This document shows positions 34,233 through 46,366 of a DNA stretch of 64,000 nt, piece after piece. The position numbers and the translations under genes were made by a program. The DNA lies in the NCBI RefSeq assembly GCF_025698545.1, contig NC_068577.1, forward strand, positions 29,901,250 through 29,965,249. Reading direction: 5' to 3'. The notes beneath the pieces were generated by a model that worked only from the letters and a program-made list of their open reading frames with translations, was not told where the DNA came from and did not search any database. Source of the DNA: Gossypium raimondii (Eukaryota; Streptophyta; Magnoliopsida; Malvales; Malvaceae). Each line of letters starts with the position of its first letter. Positions within the stretch are counted from its first letter, which is position 1.

Positions 34233-36581
34233 TCAAGCCTTTATTCGGATCACAAATGAACCTGGGAGTAAAAGCAAGATTACAAGTCTGAACAAGTATA
34301 CATGTTAAATCTGTTCATTATGTTTAAATTTCTTCCAGAAACATGTTATCATTATGATTACAGTACAAACAAGGGCAAAGAAAACATCAAAAGATATATT
34401 CAAAACCAAAGAACCATCAAATGAACTGAATGTAAGATTTTCATGGTCCAGTGTTATCGGTGTGATCATCCAGATTTCTTTGTAAAGCCCTGGATAGCAA
34501 ATGTGATAGCATTATTACATCACCCGTTTTCTAATTTCTATAATAAAGTCACTTAAGTTTACTTGAAAGTCTATAATTTAGGGAACCAAAATCTAACTAA
34601 TACTGGCCAAGTTCCTAAAGTGGAATGTTAACCTTAACCGAGTCAAAATCATTTATAATTTGCATGTCTCGAAATATGGTGAAGTGTCTAGAAAAGGGTA
34701 ATAAAATTTATTAGCAATTATCAAGTAGGTTACTCACATGCAGGAAGGTTGGATATGTCGGCAGAAACTGCACAAGGTATTCCCAAGTTTGATAGAGCTC
34801 CTCTGATAATTCCGCACGGAAAATAGAGATGCATGCTTTGCATAGCCTTGTTGTCAGCCATGATAGAAAGCTCTTCGGATGTTCCATTTTCAGGTGATTG
34901 ATCAATCGACATGCGTGTAAGCCAACAAAAACGATTATCTTGCAATACAAAGGTACCCTACAAGATAAATGTCAACAGCTTCATTAAACTTCATCACCAC
35001 AAACAGTTTTGGTCAGTTTCAGTTCCTAAACATACTCTGTGATTTGTCTTCAAGTTGTCTATCTGCTTCTTGAAGAGTTCAAACCAAAAATCCTTGCAGA
35101 TGAATTTGATTGCTTCTAAATGATCGCTAAAACGTGGCCTCTCCATTGTGTACCTGGCAATGACTAAACTTTGTTATTACGACTTGTAGCATTTGAACCT
35201 CGCAAATGATCAAAGCCTGAAGATATCAGAATGCATTTCAGCAAATACATTAGGTACTATCATACTTCTTAAAGGCCCCATGGTAAATCAAATGTTGATG
35301 TTGAAGGCGACAAACAACATCAACACTATATGTAAAGAGATCATTACATAAGACAACAAGTTCAAAAATAAATCGGATAGGGACATTGATGGAAAAAGTA
35401 CTGTGGAAGCCTTTGTACTAGGAGTCAGATTACATTTGGCCCCTTTTTACTCAAAAGATGAGCAAAGTAGTCCCTATACATTAGATCAAAAGGTAAACTG
35501 GTCCTTCTGTTAAAAATTTCATTCATTTCTACTGTTAACAATTGGCTACTTAATGCCAACATGAGGTACACGTGATATACATGTCACTGTTTGGTTATCA
35601 CGTCAGCCATACTAGTTTTTAACCGTACAAATAGATGAAACTTTTAATAGAAGAGACCAATTTGCTCTTTGATATAATGTACAAGAACCATAATTTGCCC
35701 ATTTTTTTAGTAGAGGGGGCAAAATGCAATCTGACTCCTTGTACAAGTACCTCTACGGTACTTTTGCCAAACATCGACCAATATCTTATTCTAAGTAATT
35801 CCTTAAAACCATGAGATCTTTTCGGTTTCATGTAGAAAAAAATGCATACAAGTTATGAAGAGTCTTCAAGACTGCAAATCAAAATTACCAAATCATTTAA
35901 ACTTTTATTCTCCATATCATCTATCTTGCATTACATCATCAAACTCAATGAAAAATTGGAATTGCTAAGATAATTATATCAACAGTTACAAGCAATACCG
36001 ATAATTATGAAAGCCAAGGCAAGGAGTTGCATCCATCAACAGCTACAATCAGAACTCCAAATTAAGTGGTCAGAAGACTAACAAATCATAATACATAAAA
36101 AGGCGTATTACTATTACTACAAAACTAAAACTAAGAGCATTCTTTTTCTCACATCATAAACTCACCCAAATTGACATAATCAAGATGGGTTTTCTGAATT
36201 CATTCGATTTAACTCAATCTCAAGTAATGGGTTTTTTTTCTCCCTTCCTCGAAATCCAGACACAGACAAACACACACACACAAAAGAGACATTAAATCAG
36301 AGTAACTTAAATTCAAGCTAAAGTTACCAAAACACAATTCAAATGGGCTGCTCAGACTCATAAATATGCTAATATTAACTCATTAAAAATTTGGGAATTC
36401 GGGTATTGATAAGATGTGGAAGGGTTTACCGTTCAGAGAGCTGGTGGCCGACCTGATATCCAATGGCTTCGATCCGACGGGCGGCGAGTTCAGGCTTATT
36501 AGCGTAAAATCGGTTGCAATATGTTGAAACCACTTCGGTTAGTAAGCTATCGATACAGCTTTCTGATACCTCTCTCCCCAT
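34233..36581 (-). CDS. TRAPPC6: TRAPP complex subunit 6 (TRAPPC6/Trs33, Bet3 family)
   Basis: This is a core subunit of the TRAPP tethering complexes that activate Rab GTPases in ER-Golgi and post-Golgi traffic. Four minus-strand exons, 36581-36430, 35153-35036, 34957-34738 and 34261-34233, join in frame to 172 aa, the expected family length. Motifs include [34 protein letters not shown], a central KFICKDFW-type stretch and [20 protein letters not shown], ending in SFVIRIKA. An upstream in-frame ATG at 36611 would add ten mostly basic residues; MGREVSE was chosen because plant homologs begin there. Intron 1 (about 1.3 kb) contains a MITE. No lesion is visible. Confidence 0.94.
35391..35768. 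mobile_element. Mutator-like MITE in TRAPPC6 intron 1
   Basis: The left end reads GGAAAAAGTACTGTGGAAGC. The reverse complement of the right end reads GGCAAAAGTACCGTAGAGGT. The inverted repeats run about 50 bp and both include GGAGTCAGATT followed by ACATTTGGCCCC or GCATTTTGCCCC. The core is non-coding. Flanks GACATTGAT and AACATCGAC may be a decayed 9-bp duplication (three mismatches). Orientation and spacing leave the splice sites of the host intron untouched. Confidence 0.78.
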
Positions 36582-36611
36582 CCTTTTTTTTTTTTTCCTT
36601 TTTTCCTCCAA

Positions 36612-37189
36612 GAAAATGGTTAAAGCTGTCGTCTTCCTTCTTTAAAAACTATGTTTTTATAAAATTATGAATTTAGTCCCTGTATTAACCAAGTTTGATT
36701 TAATTTTACAGTAAAAGTATTGTAACAGTCTATATTATACCTTTAACTGCATTTTGATCGTCTACTTAAAAATCGTTTAAGCGGGTCTGTGGGCTAAATT
36801 TGATAATAATAAAAAGGACATTAAAAAAAAAAAGGTTTTGGGTTTATTTTTTTGAGATATTTAAGAAAATAGATCGATTTTAAATAGAGAAGTGAAAACG
36901 CATTCAGCAAAATACGTTTTCTACTTATGTGACAGGAAAGCGCGTATTGCGGTACGCGTTTTCCCAACTTTACCCAACAATAAAATTGCATAGGTCACAA
37001 ATCCCAATGACCATAAAACAATTAATTTATTTGCTATATAAGCCCTACTCATTTTCTTCATTTTGCATTCAAATTCAATTCTTTCAATTCTCTCAAGTTT
37101 TTAATTCTCGATTTTCATTAAATTTTTCTAAAATTCTTGTTATTTTAATTATCTATTTCATATTTTATTCGTTTTAATTTATTTTTATA
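36612..37189. other. TRAPPC6 upstream region and edge of MULE remnant
   Basis: The TRAPPC6 promoter should lie at about 36612-36800, though no clear TATA box was assigned. From about 36850 the sequence is the leader of the third PMD element. It contains GCGCGTATTGCGGTACGCGTT near 36940 and TATATAAG near 37035. Confidence 0.45.
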
Positions 37190-38661
37190 ATGATAAATAC
37201 TCTTATTCGTTTCGATGACAACCACATTTCCGGCGTCCAATTGCAAATGGTAATAAAATATTTTTAATATTTTTAATTTTAATTAAGTTCATTTTTAAGT
37301 TGTTAACATTTTTTTTATGTTCAAGCCGAAGATCAAATTTTGGAGACGTACATACACAATTTATCATCAAAGTCATCGCGTGTAATTGAACGATACTTGC
37401 AAAAGCCGAGATTCTTGCATGTGTCTCGTATGCTAGGGGGTGTAGATTGGATCCCACACTTATCAACGTGTTGGTGAAAAGATGGAGATCTGAGACACAC
37501 ATTTCATCTTCCATGCAATGAGTGTACAATCACACTTAAGAATGCAGCTTTACAATTTGGTTTACTAGTGGAAGGGCCAATCGTTACGGGATCAGTGATC
37601 GTTGGCGGTTGGAGCGGCATTTGTGAGCAACTCTTAGGCAAGGTGTCGAACAAGTTTTTTGGTAGTCGAATAGAGATGAAATGGTTGGAAGATAATTTCG
37701 GTTATCTCGATGACACCTCAAATGCCCTTGAAAAAGAAAAACATGCCCGAGCATTCATCCTAAGGTTAGTCAATGATGTTTTAATGCCCGATAAATCTCA
37801 AAATCTGGTACATCTAAGGTGGCTACTAAAACTCGTCGACTTGAAAGAAACTGATCGACTCAGTTACGGATTAGTCGTGTTGGCCACATTGTACTGAAAG
37901 ATGTGTTGGGCGATGCAATCATAAAAAAATAAAATCGGTGGTTGCATACTCCTTATGCAGTCTTGGGCTTGGTATCGACTATCATTTTTACATCCCTGAG
38001 TCGACGCCCTTTATACTTTCCCACTCGTAACAAGGTAAAATTTATTTGATAATATAGTTATCATAATATTTTTCATCATTATATTTTTGAAATAACATAT
38101 TATTTGAATAGATGGAACACTCGCACAAGTCATGTAGGACTACCAGAGGAGCTCGAAGATATCCAATACTGTTAGATCAACAATCAAAAACTGATGTTAG
38201 TTTTTAAAATTTTCAATTATGTATTATTTACCTAAGGATTTGAAAGTTAATATTATGTAGGTAATAAAATTTATTATTTCGTATTATAGTTTGAATGGAT
38301 GTCATATGCCAATCTGAGAATTCGAGCATGCATCCCGGCTGAATATTTGGCCAATCCCAAAATCTGGCATATGAAGGTGCCATTGATAGTTTATGCGAAG
38401 GTGGAGATGCACGAATCCGATCGAGTAATGAGGCAGTTCAAGTTTAGGCAAACTATTCTTCCATCCCCTTAAGACATCAGACCACTGTACAAGGTCGACT
38501 TGCGAGGGAGAATCGATGAAGATTGGCCTACATTCCACGGACAATATATCAACATTTGGCAACCTCTCTCGACTACGTGTCATGGTTTAGACATCATGAA
38601 AAATCATATATTCTATTTGAGGAGGCAAGGACTAGGCAACGTCGTACTAGGAGGCTAAGAC

Positions 38662-41430
38662 TATAACACCCCTAACCCGTATCCATCACCGGAATAGGGA
38701 TTTCAGGAATGCTACAGCAAGTTAACAGAAATAAACAAGTAAAAATCATGATTATTACAATATAATTTCTCAAATACCATAAAGTAATTGACTTACAATC
38801 ATAACTTACATCTATGAGGCTTAAATTGAGCTTAAAGGACTAAAGAAATAATCTTAAAACTCTCAAAGAATAATTTGAAACAAGTCAAGAAAATTTAGGA
38901 AAATATGAAAAGTTTCAAAAATAGAGGACACACGGTCGTGTGGCCAGGTCGTGTAGAATGCCCCAGACCGTGTGACTTTCGAAGTTGGGACACACGGCCG
39001 TGTCTCAGCCCGTGTAACTCACTGACTTGAGACACACAGTCGTGTCGTAGGCCGTGTGTCAGGCTGTGTAACTCTTTGACTTGATACACACGACCGTGTC
39101 ACAGACCGTGTATGGCACGCGACCATGTGGTAGCTCATGTCCCAAGCCGTGTGTACCTAAATGAACCTTAAACATCAAGTTTACTACTTCAAGATTTCTT
39201 GGACACTAAACAATCCATTTACTAGCCATTAGACCTATTTAAAATGCCATTAAACATACTCAAATCATGCTAAATTAACCATCTTAAGTGCCTAAATACC
39301 TAACCATCTTAAAATGCTAAATCAACTTATACAACAATATAAATCATCAACCATTCATTCATTCAAAACATATAATCTTATCAATTTTAAGCTAAATACC
39401 TAACCTTATAACTTGCTAAGTTAATATCAAACATGTATCATATTTATTCCTAGCAAAGCTTACCAAAAACTTAACCACAACTTCACAAAATGAACTATAG
39501 TCACCACCAAACCTAGCAACCATGTAACTATCATCATATTACAAGACAACATCGATCAAAAGATTAACTAATTACATGCCTTATAGATATATATATCAAA
39601 CGAGGTTATTGACATAATGACCTATTACATGCCATATAATCCAAAATAAACGCTCAAAAACTACCGAAATCGGATGGATAGTGTGACTTGAGTGCTGATC
39701 TAATCGCACCTCTTACGAAATGATATCTACAAGAAAATGCAAGTAACACAAGTAAGCTTATTGAAGCTTAGGAAGTTCAAATGACAAAAATAATAAATCT
39801 TACCAAAGTAAATAAAACAATTTAATCAAATATAATAAACAACAAATGTTTCCTGTCATCCACAATTGCAAACCAGTGAATTACATAGTTCAATTCAAAG
39901 CTCATATAATAATTTCCAGAAAGCATACATGTCCACAACAGAGTCAATTCAAGATGTCAAGTACATGTCATGTCATTCAAAGTCATTAAACAAATTATAG
40001 TACAATAATTTACGACCTGATGAACGACTTACAGATACGAGTACACAAGTAGTCCAATCGAAACACGCCAAACACTCATAAGAGTTAATCCGACCAATAG
40101 CATGCCAAACGCTCATGAGAGCTAATCCAACCAATAACACGCATCAGCACTAAGTGACTAGCTCGTAGGTTATACATCCACCTCCATAACTCGTCAGAAT
40201 AGGATAGTATAACACGAGGGTTCGTAACAAATGCTGAACCTTGGAATACTCAGGAAAAATATGTAAATCACGCCACATCAATCTCCACTCCAATCCCTCA
40301 TAACATGCCATCCTTCGGTTGTACTTTATCTCGCGTTCATCCAACTCAAGTACCGAAATTTGATATCATTTTCCAAATAACTTTACATCATCAATAGAAC
40401 CATTAATGTTCACTATTTCATATCATATCTTCATACATTTCATAAAGATATTAAATTACAAACCGAACGAACTTACCTGGACTGAATTGTAATAGTTGCA
40501 GAAGTTTAGGGACTATTCCATAATTTTCTCTTTTTTACGTAAGTCAATAGGGACTTGATCTAAAATGTAAAATTTTCCCTGTATTAGCTTATATTTCATA
40601 TTCCAATTAATTATGCATTTTATACCCTTTTATTTTAAAATTTACACAATTTCCCTAACTTTTACAATTTATGCAATTTAGTCCTTTCATTCGAAAATAA
40701 TAAAATTAACCATTTTATCAAGTAAAATTTATATCCAAATAATCTAGGCCCTTAAACAGTCCCAATTATACCTCTAATTCACAATCAAACCTTGAAATTT
40801 TGACATTTTAACAATTTAATCCTTAAATCAAAAACTAATAAAATTACTTCATAAAACAACCAAATATCACAATCAAAACTTCAAACACATAATATTCTTT
40901 AAAAAACAATATTCATCAATGGAAACTTCTAAAATTTTAACAAATTCAAAAACGAAGGTACGAGTTAGCTGGACCTAGTTGTAATGATATCAAAAACATA
41001 AAAATTACTAGAAACGGGCATCAAGAAGAAAAAATGAAGAAAATGGTTGAATTTTCATTATGTTTTAAGTTGATTTAAACTTATTTACAAATTGCCATTA
41101 ACTAAATTTTCTTTCAATTTTTTCTTTAATTTTCACTTCAATACCATCCACTACCAAACAATATGGTCTAATTGCCTTATTGGCCCTCCCACATTTATTA
41201 GTTAAGCTATTAAATTATCTAAATGCAATAGTTACTAAGTTTTGCACCTTTTTCAATTTAGCCCCTTTTCTTTAATTAACTATCTAAACATTAAAAATTT
41301 CTTAACCAAATTTTAATATGACTCTAATGACTCCATAAATATTCTATAAATAATATTTACGGGCCGGCACGATGGAAATTTGTGGTACCAAAACCACTGT
41401 TCCATCACTACTGAAAAACGGGTTGTTACA
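38662..41430. mobile_element. Probable solo LTR of a large gypsy-type element
   Basis: The element begins TATAACACCCCTAACCCGTA (TG mutated to TA) and ends CGGGTTGTTACA. It is flanked by the 5-bp duplication AAGAC at 38657-38661 and 41431-41435. Its 2769 bp contain no coding domain. Its ends match the element at 56841-59909 (TGTAACACCCCTTACCCGTA). Absence of internal coding sequence plus a 5-bp duplication fits a solo LTR left by unequal recombination; a LARD-type non-autonomous element is the alternative. It interrupts the third PMD gene. Confidence 0.82.
38925..39150. repeat. ACACGGCCGTGT palindrome cluster
   Basis: About eight variants of ACACGGCCGTGT (some with T or A changes, e.g. ACACGGTCGTGT, ACACGACCGTGT) occur in roughly 220 bp. 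They alternate with AGACCGTGT and AGCCCGTGT half-sites. Such clusters are familiar in Malvaceae LTRs. A role in expression or chromatin is unknown. Confidence 0.8.
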
Positions 41431-41699
41431 AAGACAACCCCACATCAATCCAAGGTTGGGAGTGCGTGCCTTGACGGAGTCATCATCAGCTCCAACCCAA
41501 CACGAAGCACTGAGGGCTACACCACCTCTCGGTCAATATGATTCATATTATTCTGGTACTTTCACTAACCCTGTTATTTTTACACAAGCACCACCATACC
41601 TTGCTTCAACACCTTTTGCAAGTATGTTGTTTGCACCACCTGTACGAACAGAAAGTATGTCCATGAATGCAAACACTTTATCATGTTAAACAATGAAAT

Positions 41700-42095
41700 A
41701 GGAAATAGTGGCAACTACATACCCATGTTAATAACTTTACTCGCTGAGCATTTGAATGGTATCGACCCATATAGTTAAACCCTATATGTCGTAGACAATA
41801 CCTATGGTGTGTATAGTCCTAGAGGCTTTCATGTCGTTCAATTGACTTCTGTATTTCGTGTCCCCTGTTGAAAATGACGCATATATCAGGTCGTGGCACA
41901 ACATGCCTTTTCAAGTGAGTCGAGAAGAAATCTCAATCATTTGCAGGATTTTAAATTACCATCCTTTGCAACAACCAACAACAACCAATACTCATATCTC
42001 TCGTACATGAACGTGCCATCAATTTGTACAAGTGGCTTACAGTACCGAAATATTATTCTGCATTGCTTGAAAGTCTAGAAAAAACGATAGAGAAC
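41700..42095 (-). pseudogene. MULE transposase fragment of the third element
   Basis: On the minus strand, text around 42015-42070 matches the catalytic-domain part of the other two transposases (plus-strand CATCAATTTGTACAAGTGGC versus CGTCAATTTGTACCAACGGC at 31156). The match extends to the region following the second Asp motif. Everything beyond about 42095 is missing. It lies convergent to the PMD tail, the same layout as in the complete element. Confidence 0.72.
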
Positions 42096-42119
42096 TCTTT
42101 TCCCATGGACTAAGCGATT

Positions 42120-44640
42120 GCGAAAATATGCAAGCCAAACCTTGAATAAATTAGTTTGGGAAAAGAGTCCTTGCCTTGAATGATTTATGCCTATGTAGAA
42201 GATAATTGGAGACTACTGAGCACCTTTTTAAATGATGCTTGGAGAACTCTTTGCAATAATGGTTCGAATGTACTGCAAGAATCACTTGTCTGGAAGGTTT
42301 GGCTGAAGTCAACCATTGATTCAAAGTATTTCCATAGCACACATCATATCCCTATGCATCTTGTTTTTAGCTTTTATTTGTGGGAAATCTGGTTGCTAAG
42401 GAACGCCATTATTTTTGGTAACAAGTATTTATTTTTGAAAAAAGACTGGCTGGATTATTATTATTAAAAATAAAACAAGACTCGGACACTACCAAAACAA
42501 AATAAACTAAAACAAACAACCCAACAAAACCTAAAAAAATCAAGGAACCCAGCCACCCAAACAGCCACTTTCCTTAACTCTTAAATATTTGAAAACAACA
42601 AAGTCCCTTCAGATTTCTTTTTTGCTTCTTGGAAAACCACTATGTGTCTGCTCTTGTTCATACCGATTCGTCTAAAACAAGAAAAATAATCTTCAAATAG
42701 CTCTTAACATGTAAGCACCTATTACTGACCTTTAAATTCCTTTTGTTTGCAGCTTTTGAAATCACTGATAAGGCGCCCCCTTCTATCTCCACCATCGTAA
42801 GTTCGACATGCAGTTCCATCTCAGTCGCCTGTGAACATGCCAATGCCTCAACCGCAAACGGTGAGGGTATGTTACCATATAGTGAGCTTTTTGAAAATAG
42901 CACCCTACCATTTGCATCTTTGATGATAATTCCAAAACATGATTTGTTGTTGTGCTTGCAATACGCTGCATCAAAATTTATTTTAACAAACTGGTCGTTT
43001 GGTGCCTTCCATCGTGCTTGCACACTTTAACTCTACTGGTGTTTTTTTCACTAGTTCCATCAATTTCTCTCAAATAATTTCTGATGAAATTTGCCTTCAT
43101 GCAGTAGCTAGTTTCCTCCCAGTCCATATAGCCCAAAAAAGCACAACCAAAGATTCTCCAAAGGTATTTAGAATTGTTTTCAGCGAATTGATTCACCCAA
43201 TCTTTAATATGCATATCTGATGATGCTAATGGCCACATAATGCCCAACTGTTGTCAAATCTCCTTTGATTTCAGACAATCCCGAAACAAATGTTCCGCTA
43301 TTTTGATACCAGTCGCACATCTAAAGCATTCTGGGGTTCCCATTAATCTCCTGTAATAGGCAGAAAGTTTTTTTGTAATTCTCCATACTATAATTTTTAT
43401 TTTGGTGGGCAGATCCAATATCTATAACTTTTTGTAAAGTGTTGAATGGGAATGATGAGTCCCATTTGTGTTTGCCTCATGATTTTCTTGTAACAGTCTG
43501 TAAGCACTAAGCATTGTATACTCCCTCAACCCCTCACCTCCGCAAGCTAGGAAACCTTCATGTGGAAACTGTCTCAAAGGAATACTTAAAATTCATTGGG
43601 CCTCCATCTCGTCAAAGGTTGATCGAATAATTCCTTCTCTCCCTTTCCCCATAGCTGGATCAATCAAATCGGCCACAGTTTGTATATCTTGATTGGTAAC
43701 AGGTTGTTGAATTTTGTAATTTGAATTCTCAAGAATCCAAGCATCATCTCTAACCAAAACTGTTGTCCCTATACCAATTCTCCAACACATCTCAACGTAA
43801 GAAACCCTTTGTAGCCCACACACTTTTTTAGGTATACGAAGGTAGATTTCCTAAATTCAACTCTAAAAAGTTCGTATTCGAAAAATATTTTACCTTTAAT
43901 GATCTCGTTAACAAGGAATTAGGATAATTAATCAAGCGCCACCCTTGCTTAGCAAGCAAGGCCAAATTAAACTTTGCTAGACAATGGAAAGCCATGCCCC
44001 CATACTAAAATTCACATAACTGTCTCCAATTGCACCAATGAGTTCCACGTTTATTACTACTTTTGCATCCACAAGAAATTACCAATAATCAATCTGCTTT
44101 TACTAGAGAGATCATTAGTAAGTCAAGCGAATTCTTTACTCTAAATTGCAAATTGATTTGCCACCCTCTTCCTAGATTTGTGCACGTTCAATGGCAGCTC
44201 CTAGTTACCGGTGCCTTTAAGCTTAATACGGACAAATCCTAACTAGGAAATCCGGGCATTGGAGGAGATGGTTCGATTATTAAAAATGATAAAGGAAACT
44301 GGATAAAAGGATCTATATACGTATCCCATTGGTTACTAATGTATGGATCGAGTTGTAGGCACTCAGGGATGGCCTTTCCCTTGCACTTCAAATGAACATT
44401 GCTCAATTAGATATTAATAGCACTCAGTCTAACAACTGGTTTGGTTGCACTCTTGTTAATGACTGCAGTCACTCGTGACTTAATTTAATCAAGCCTCATT
44501 CACATTTCTTTGCATTCTTGTTAATGACTGCAAGTCACTCATGACTAAATTTGATCGAGCCTCATTTACACACATTTATAGGAAAAGAAGCTAATAGGCT
44601 GGCGTGACTAGAGAATAGTCTATAGCTCTATTCTATATCG
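42120..44640 (+). mobile_element. LINE (non-LTR) fragment A, interrupted by LINE B
   Basis: The left piece (about 42150-42467) encodes the linker after the zinc-binding RT domain (FSFYLWEIWLLRNAIIFGN). The right piece (about 44105-44470) encodes an RNase H-like domain (GAFKLNTD, then GNPGIGGDGSIIKNDKGNW). Both are on the plus strand and in the order expected of a plant L1-type ORF2. The gap is filled by an antisense LINE. Stops and frameshifts are frequent. The left limit is approximate. Confidence 0.72.
42475..44090 (-). mobile_element. LINE (non-LTR) fragment B, inserted antisense
   Basis: Read on the minus strand it shows the end of an L1-type reverse transcriptase (GGMAFHCLAKFNLALLAKQG near 43950, then WRIGIGTTVLVRDDAWI near 43760) and an RNase H domain (FVKINFDAAYCKHNNKSCFG near 42990). 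A simple TAA-type tail lies at 42457-42470. The 5' part with the catalytic core is absent, the usual result of truncated target-primed insertion. No target duplication was confirmed. Confidence 0.78.
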
Positions 44641-45463
44641 TACTCTTGTTTAATTTATGAATAAAAAATCATCATTTCAAAAAATAATAAACATAAAATA
44701 TATAATTAATAAATATTCAGTAATAATATTTATAAAAAAATAAAAAGATAGTATATATAAACAAGTTAAATATAAATAACTCATTTTGTACCAAGCTAAA
44801 CATGAGCCTAAGCCCGATCTAAACCCACTCATATACACCATCACAATATAACTTACAATTTATCAGTAAAAAATAAAGAATACAATATTCTTACTAGTCA
44901 ATGATGAAACTCGATTTGAATGAATAAATGAATCAATCAACAGCTTATGTTTAGGAATTTTCAATTTCGAAGCAGTTTACTATGGATAAGAACAGAAGTC
45001 ACATTGGACCAAAAGTAAAATCCTACGTTCGAAATTCAAAGTTCAAACCGTCAAACAAAACTTCAAACGTTGAATTGAAGGTCACACAATACTGTAAAGG
45101 TAGGTGGTTGCTATGCTAAAATTCAAACCCAAACTCCAAATATTGTCGACTTTATAGTCAAATTACAAAGATAAAAGATGGGTTTCATGCAAAATTAACC
45201 ATGAAAATGGCTTGAAGCATTCATGAATCATGAGACCCTTACCAGGAAGTAAAGCTCCAAAATTAACCATTCAGCAAAAGACAGCTTACTATAAATGGCT
45301 GAAGCATCCGTTAAGAGACCACACTCCTTTAAGTCTGAAAACCAACACAAAACAAGGGTTCTTTTACTTTTATTCACAAACTTCCTAGTTCACATACAGA
45401 GTTTGCTCCTAGGCCATTGCATCTCCACTCAATGTATTATTCCCGCTCACCAGGACTGAAATT
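44641..45463. other. Intergenic DNA and SOD 3' region
   Basis: No gene was recognised. The 3' UTR of the minus-strand SOD gene should lie at about 45200-45463. The rest is AT-rich. Confidence 0.4.
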
Positions 45464-46355
45464 TCACCCTTGCAGACCGATAATACCGCAAGCTACTCTA
45501 CCACCAGCATTTCCGGTGCTTTTGCTAAGCTCATGCCCCCCCTTGCCAAGGTCATCCGGATCAGCATGGACAACGACAGCTCTTCCAATAATGGAGTGTG
45601 GCCCAGAGAGAGGAATCTACCAAAGCATAATACAGTAATTTTCAGAAATGGCCACAAGCATAAGAGAAAGGAAATCAAACATAAGCACAGATGAATAAGG
45701 AGTTCAAAAAAAAATACCTGTTTGTCGACAATAGAGAAACTCGCAGAGCCTGGACCACCATAAATAAAATTAACAGTATAAGCCATACAAAATCCTTAAA
45801 CACCAATATTGAGTTGAAATATTTCAACATGTTAGTAATGAACTAGAAGGCAAATATTCATACCATCAGCACCAACAGTGACATTTCCTAGATCACCAGC
45901 ATGGCGATTCACATCTTCAGGAGCACCATGCTCTTTTCCAGCAGGATTGAAGTGAGGTCCTGCAAAGATATTAATCACGATGAATTACATCCAAAGATGC
46001 AAGAAATCAATAAAGTCAACTTCCTGTCATTTTTTCCCTTTCTCATTCCAATTCCATACAAAAAGGAAAAACAAATCCAACTTTCAGACTTTACCTGTTG
46101 ACATGCAACCATTTGTTGTGTCCCCTAGGGCATGAACATGGAACCCATGGAGGCCAGGCTTAAGACCAGAAATGTTCCCCGTCACTGTAGTTGGGCCTGG
46201 AAAGCGAAGGAAAGGTTAAATAACTTCGACAAGAAAGACAGAAGTACAGAAACCAAGTGCTATCAGGGTTGCAACCTACCATCTCCCTCTTGAGTGAAGA
46301 AAACAGTTCCACTAACACCTTCACTGCTGCTAAGGACAGCCACTGCTTTCACCAT
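45464..46355 (-). CDS. CSD1: Cytosolic Cu/Zn superoxide dismutase (CSD1-type)
   Basis: This homodimeric enzyme disproportionates superoxide to O2 and H2O2 in the cytosol. Five coding exons, 46355-46280, 46196-46095, 45959-45864, 45749-45718 and 45616-45464, join in frame to 152 aa, exactly the usual length. There is no transit peptide, separating it from plastid CSD2. All metal ligands are present: His45, His47, His62 and His119 for copper; His62, His70, His79 and Asp82 for zinc. The structural disulfide pair Cys56/Cys145 is also present. A leader intron lies upstream (46367-47826). A miR398-type site in the spliced leader suggests copper- and stress-dependent post-transcriptional control. 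The gene appears intact. Confidence 0.97.
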
Positions 46356-46366
46356 TTTTCTGTGAT

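Larger units (their letters stand above)
37190..41689 (+). pseudogene. PMD gene remnant of a third MULE, split by an LTR insertion
   Basis: Exon 1 (37190-37249) has the same 20-codon length and splice position as the PMD gene at 26162, and ends in QLQM. Exon 2 (about 37328-38036) contains HTFHLPCNECTITL and LVHLRWLLKLVDLKE. Exons at about 38113-38195 and 38289-38661 follow. The frame resumes after the insertion at 41436-41689 with a Pro/Thr/Tyr-rich tail ending at TAA 41687-41689. Stops and frameshifts are numerous. It is more diverged from the other PMD copies than they are from each other, indicating an older or different subfamily. Confidence 0.8.

Noticed and set aside
36582-36611. Longer TRAPPC6 start with ten extra basic residues
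   Set aside because: Plant homologs begin at MGREVSE; the extension is a low-complexity purine run in the leader.
38925-39150. CRISPR-like array
   Set aside because: The short palindromes have irregular spacing and related spacers, they lie inside a plant LTR, and no cas genes exist in a plant nuclear window.
45417-46101. Plus-strand ORFs across the SOD gene
   Set aside because: They overlap SOD exons in antisense and cross its splice sites; the minus-strand gene has every catalytic residue.
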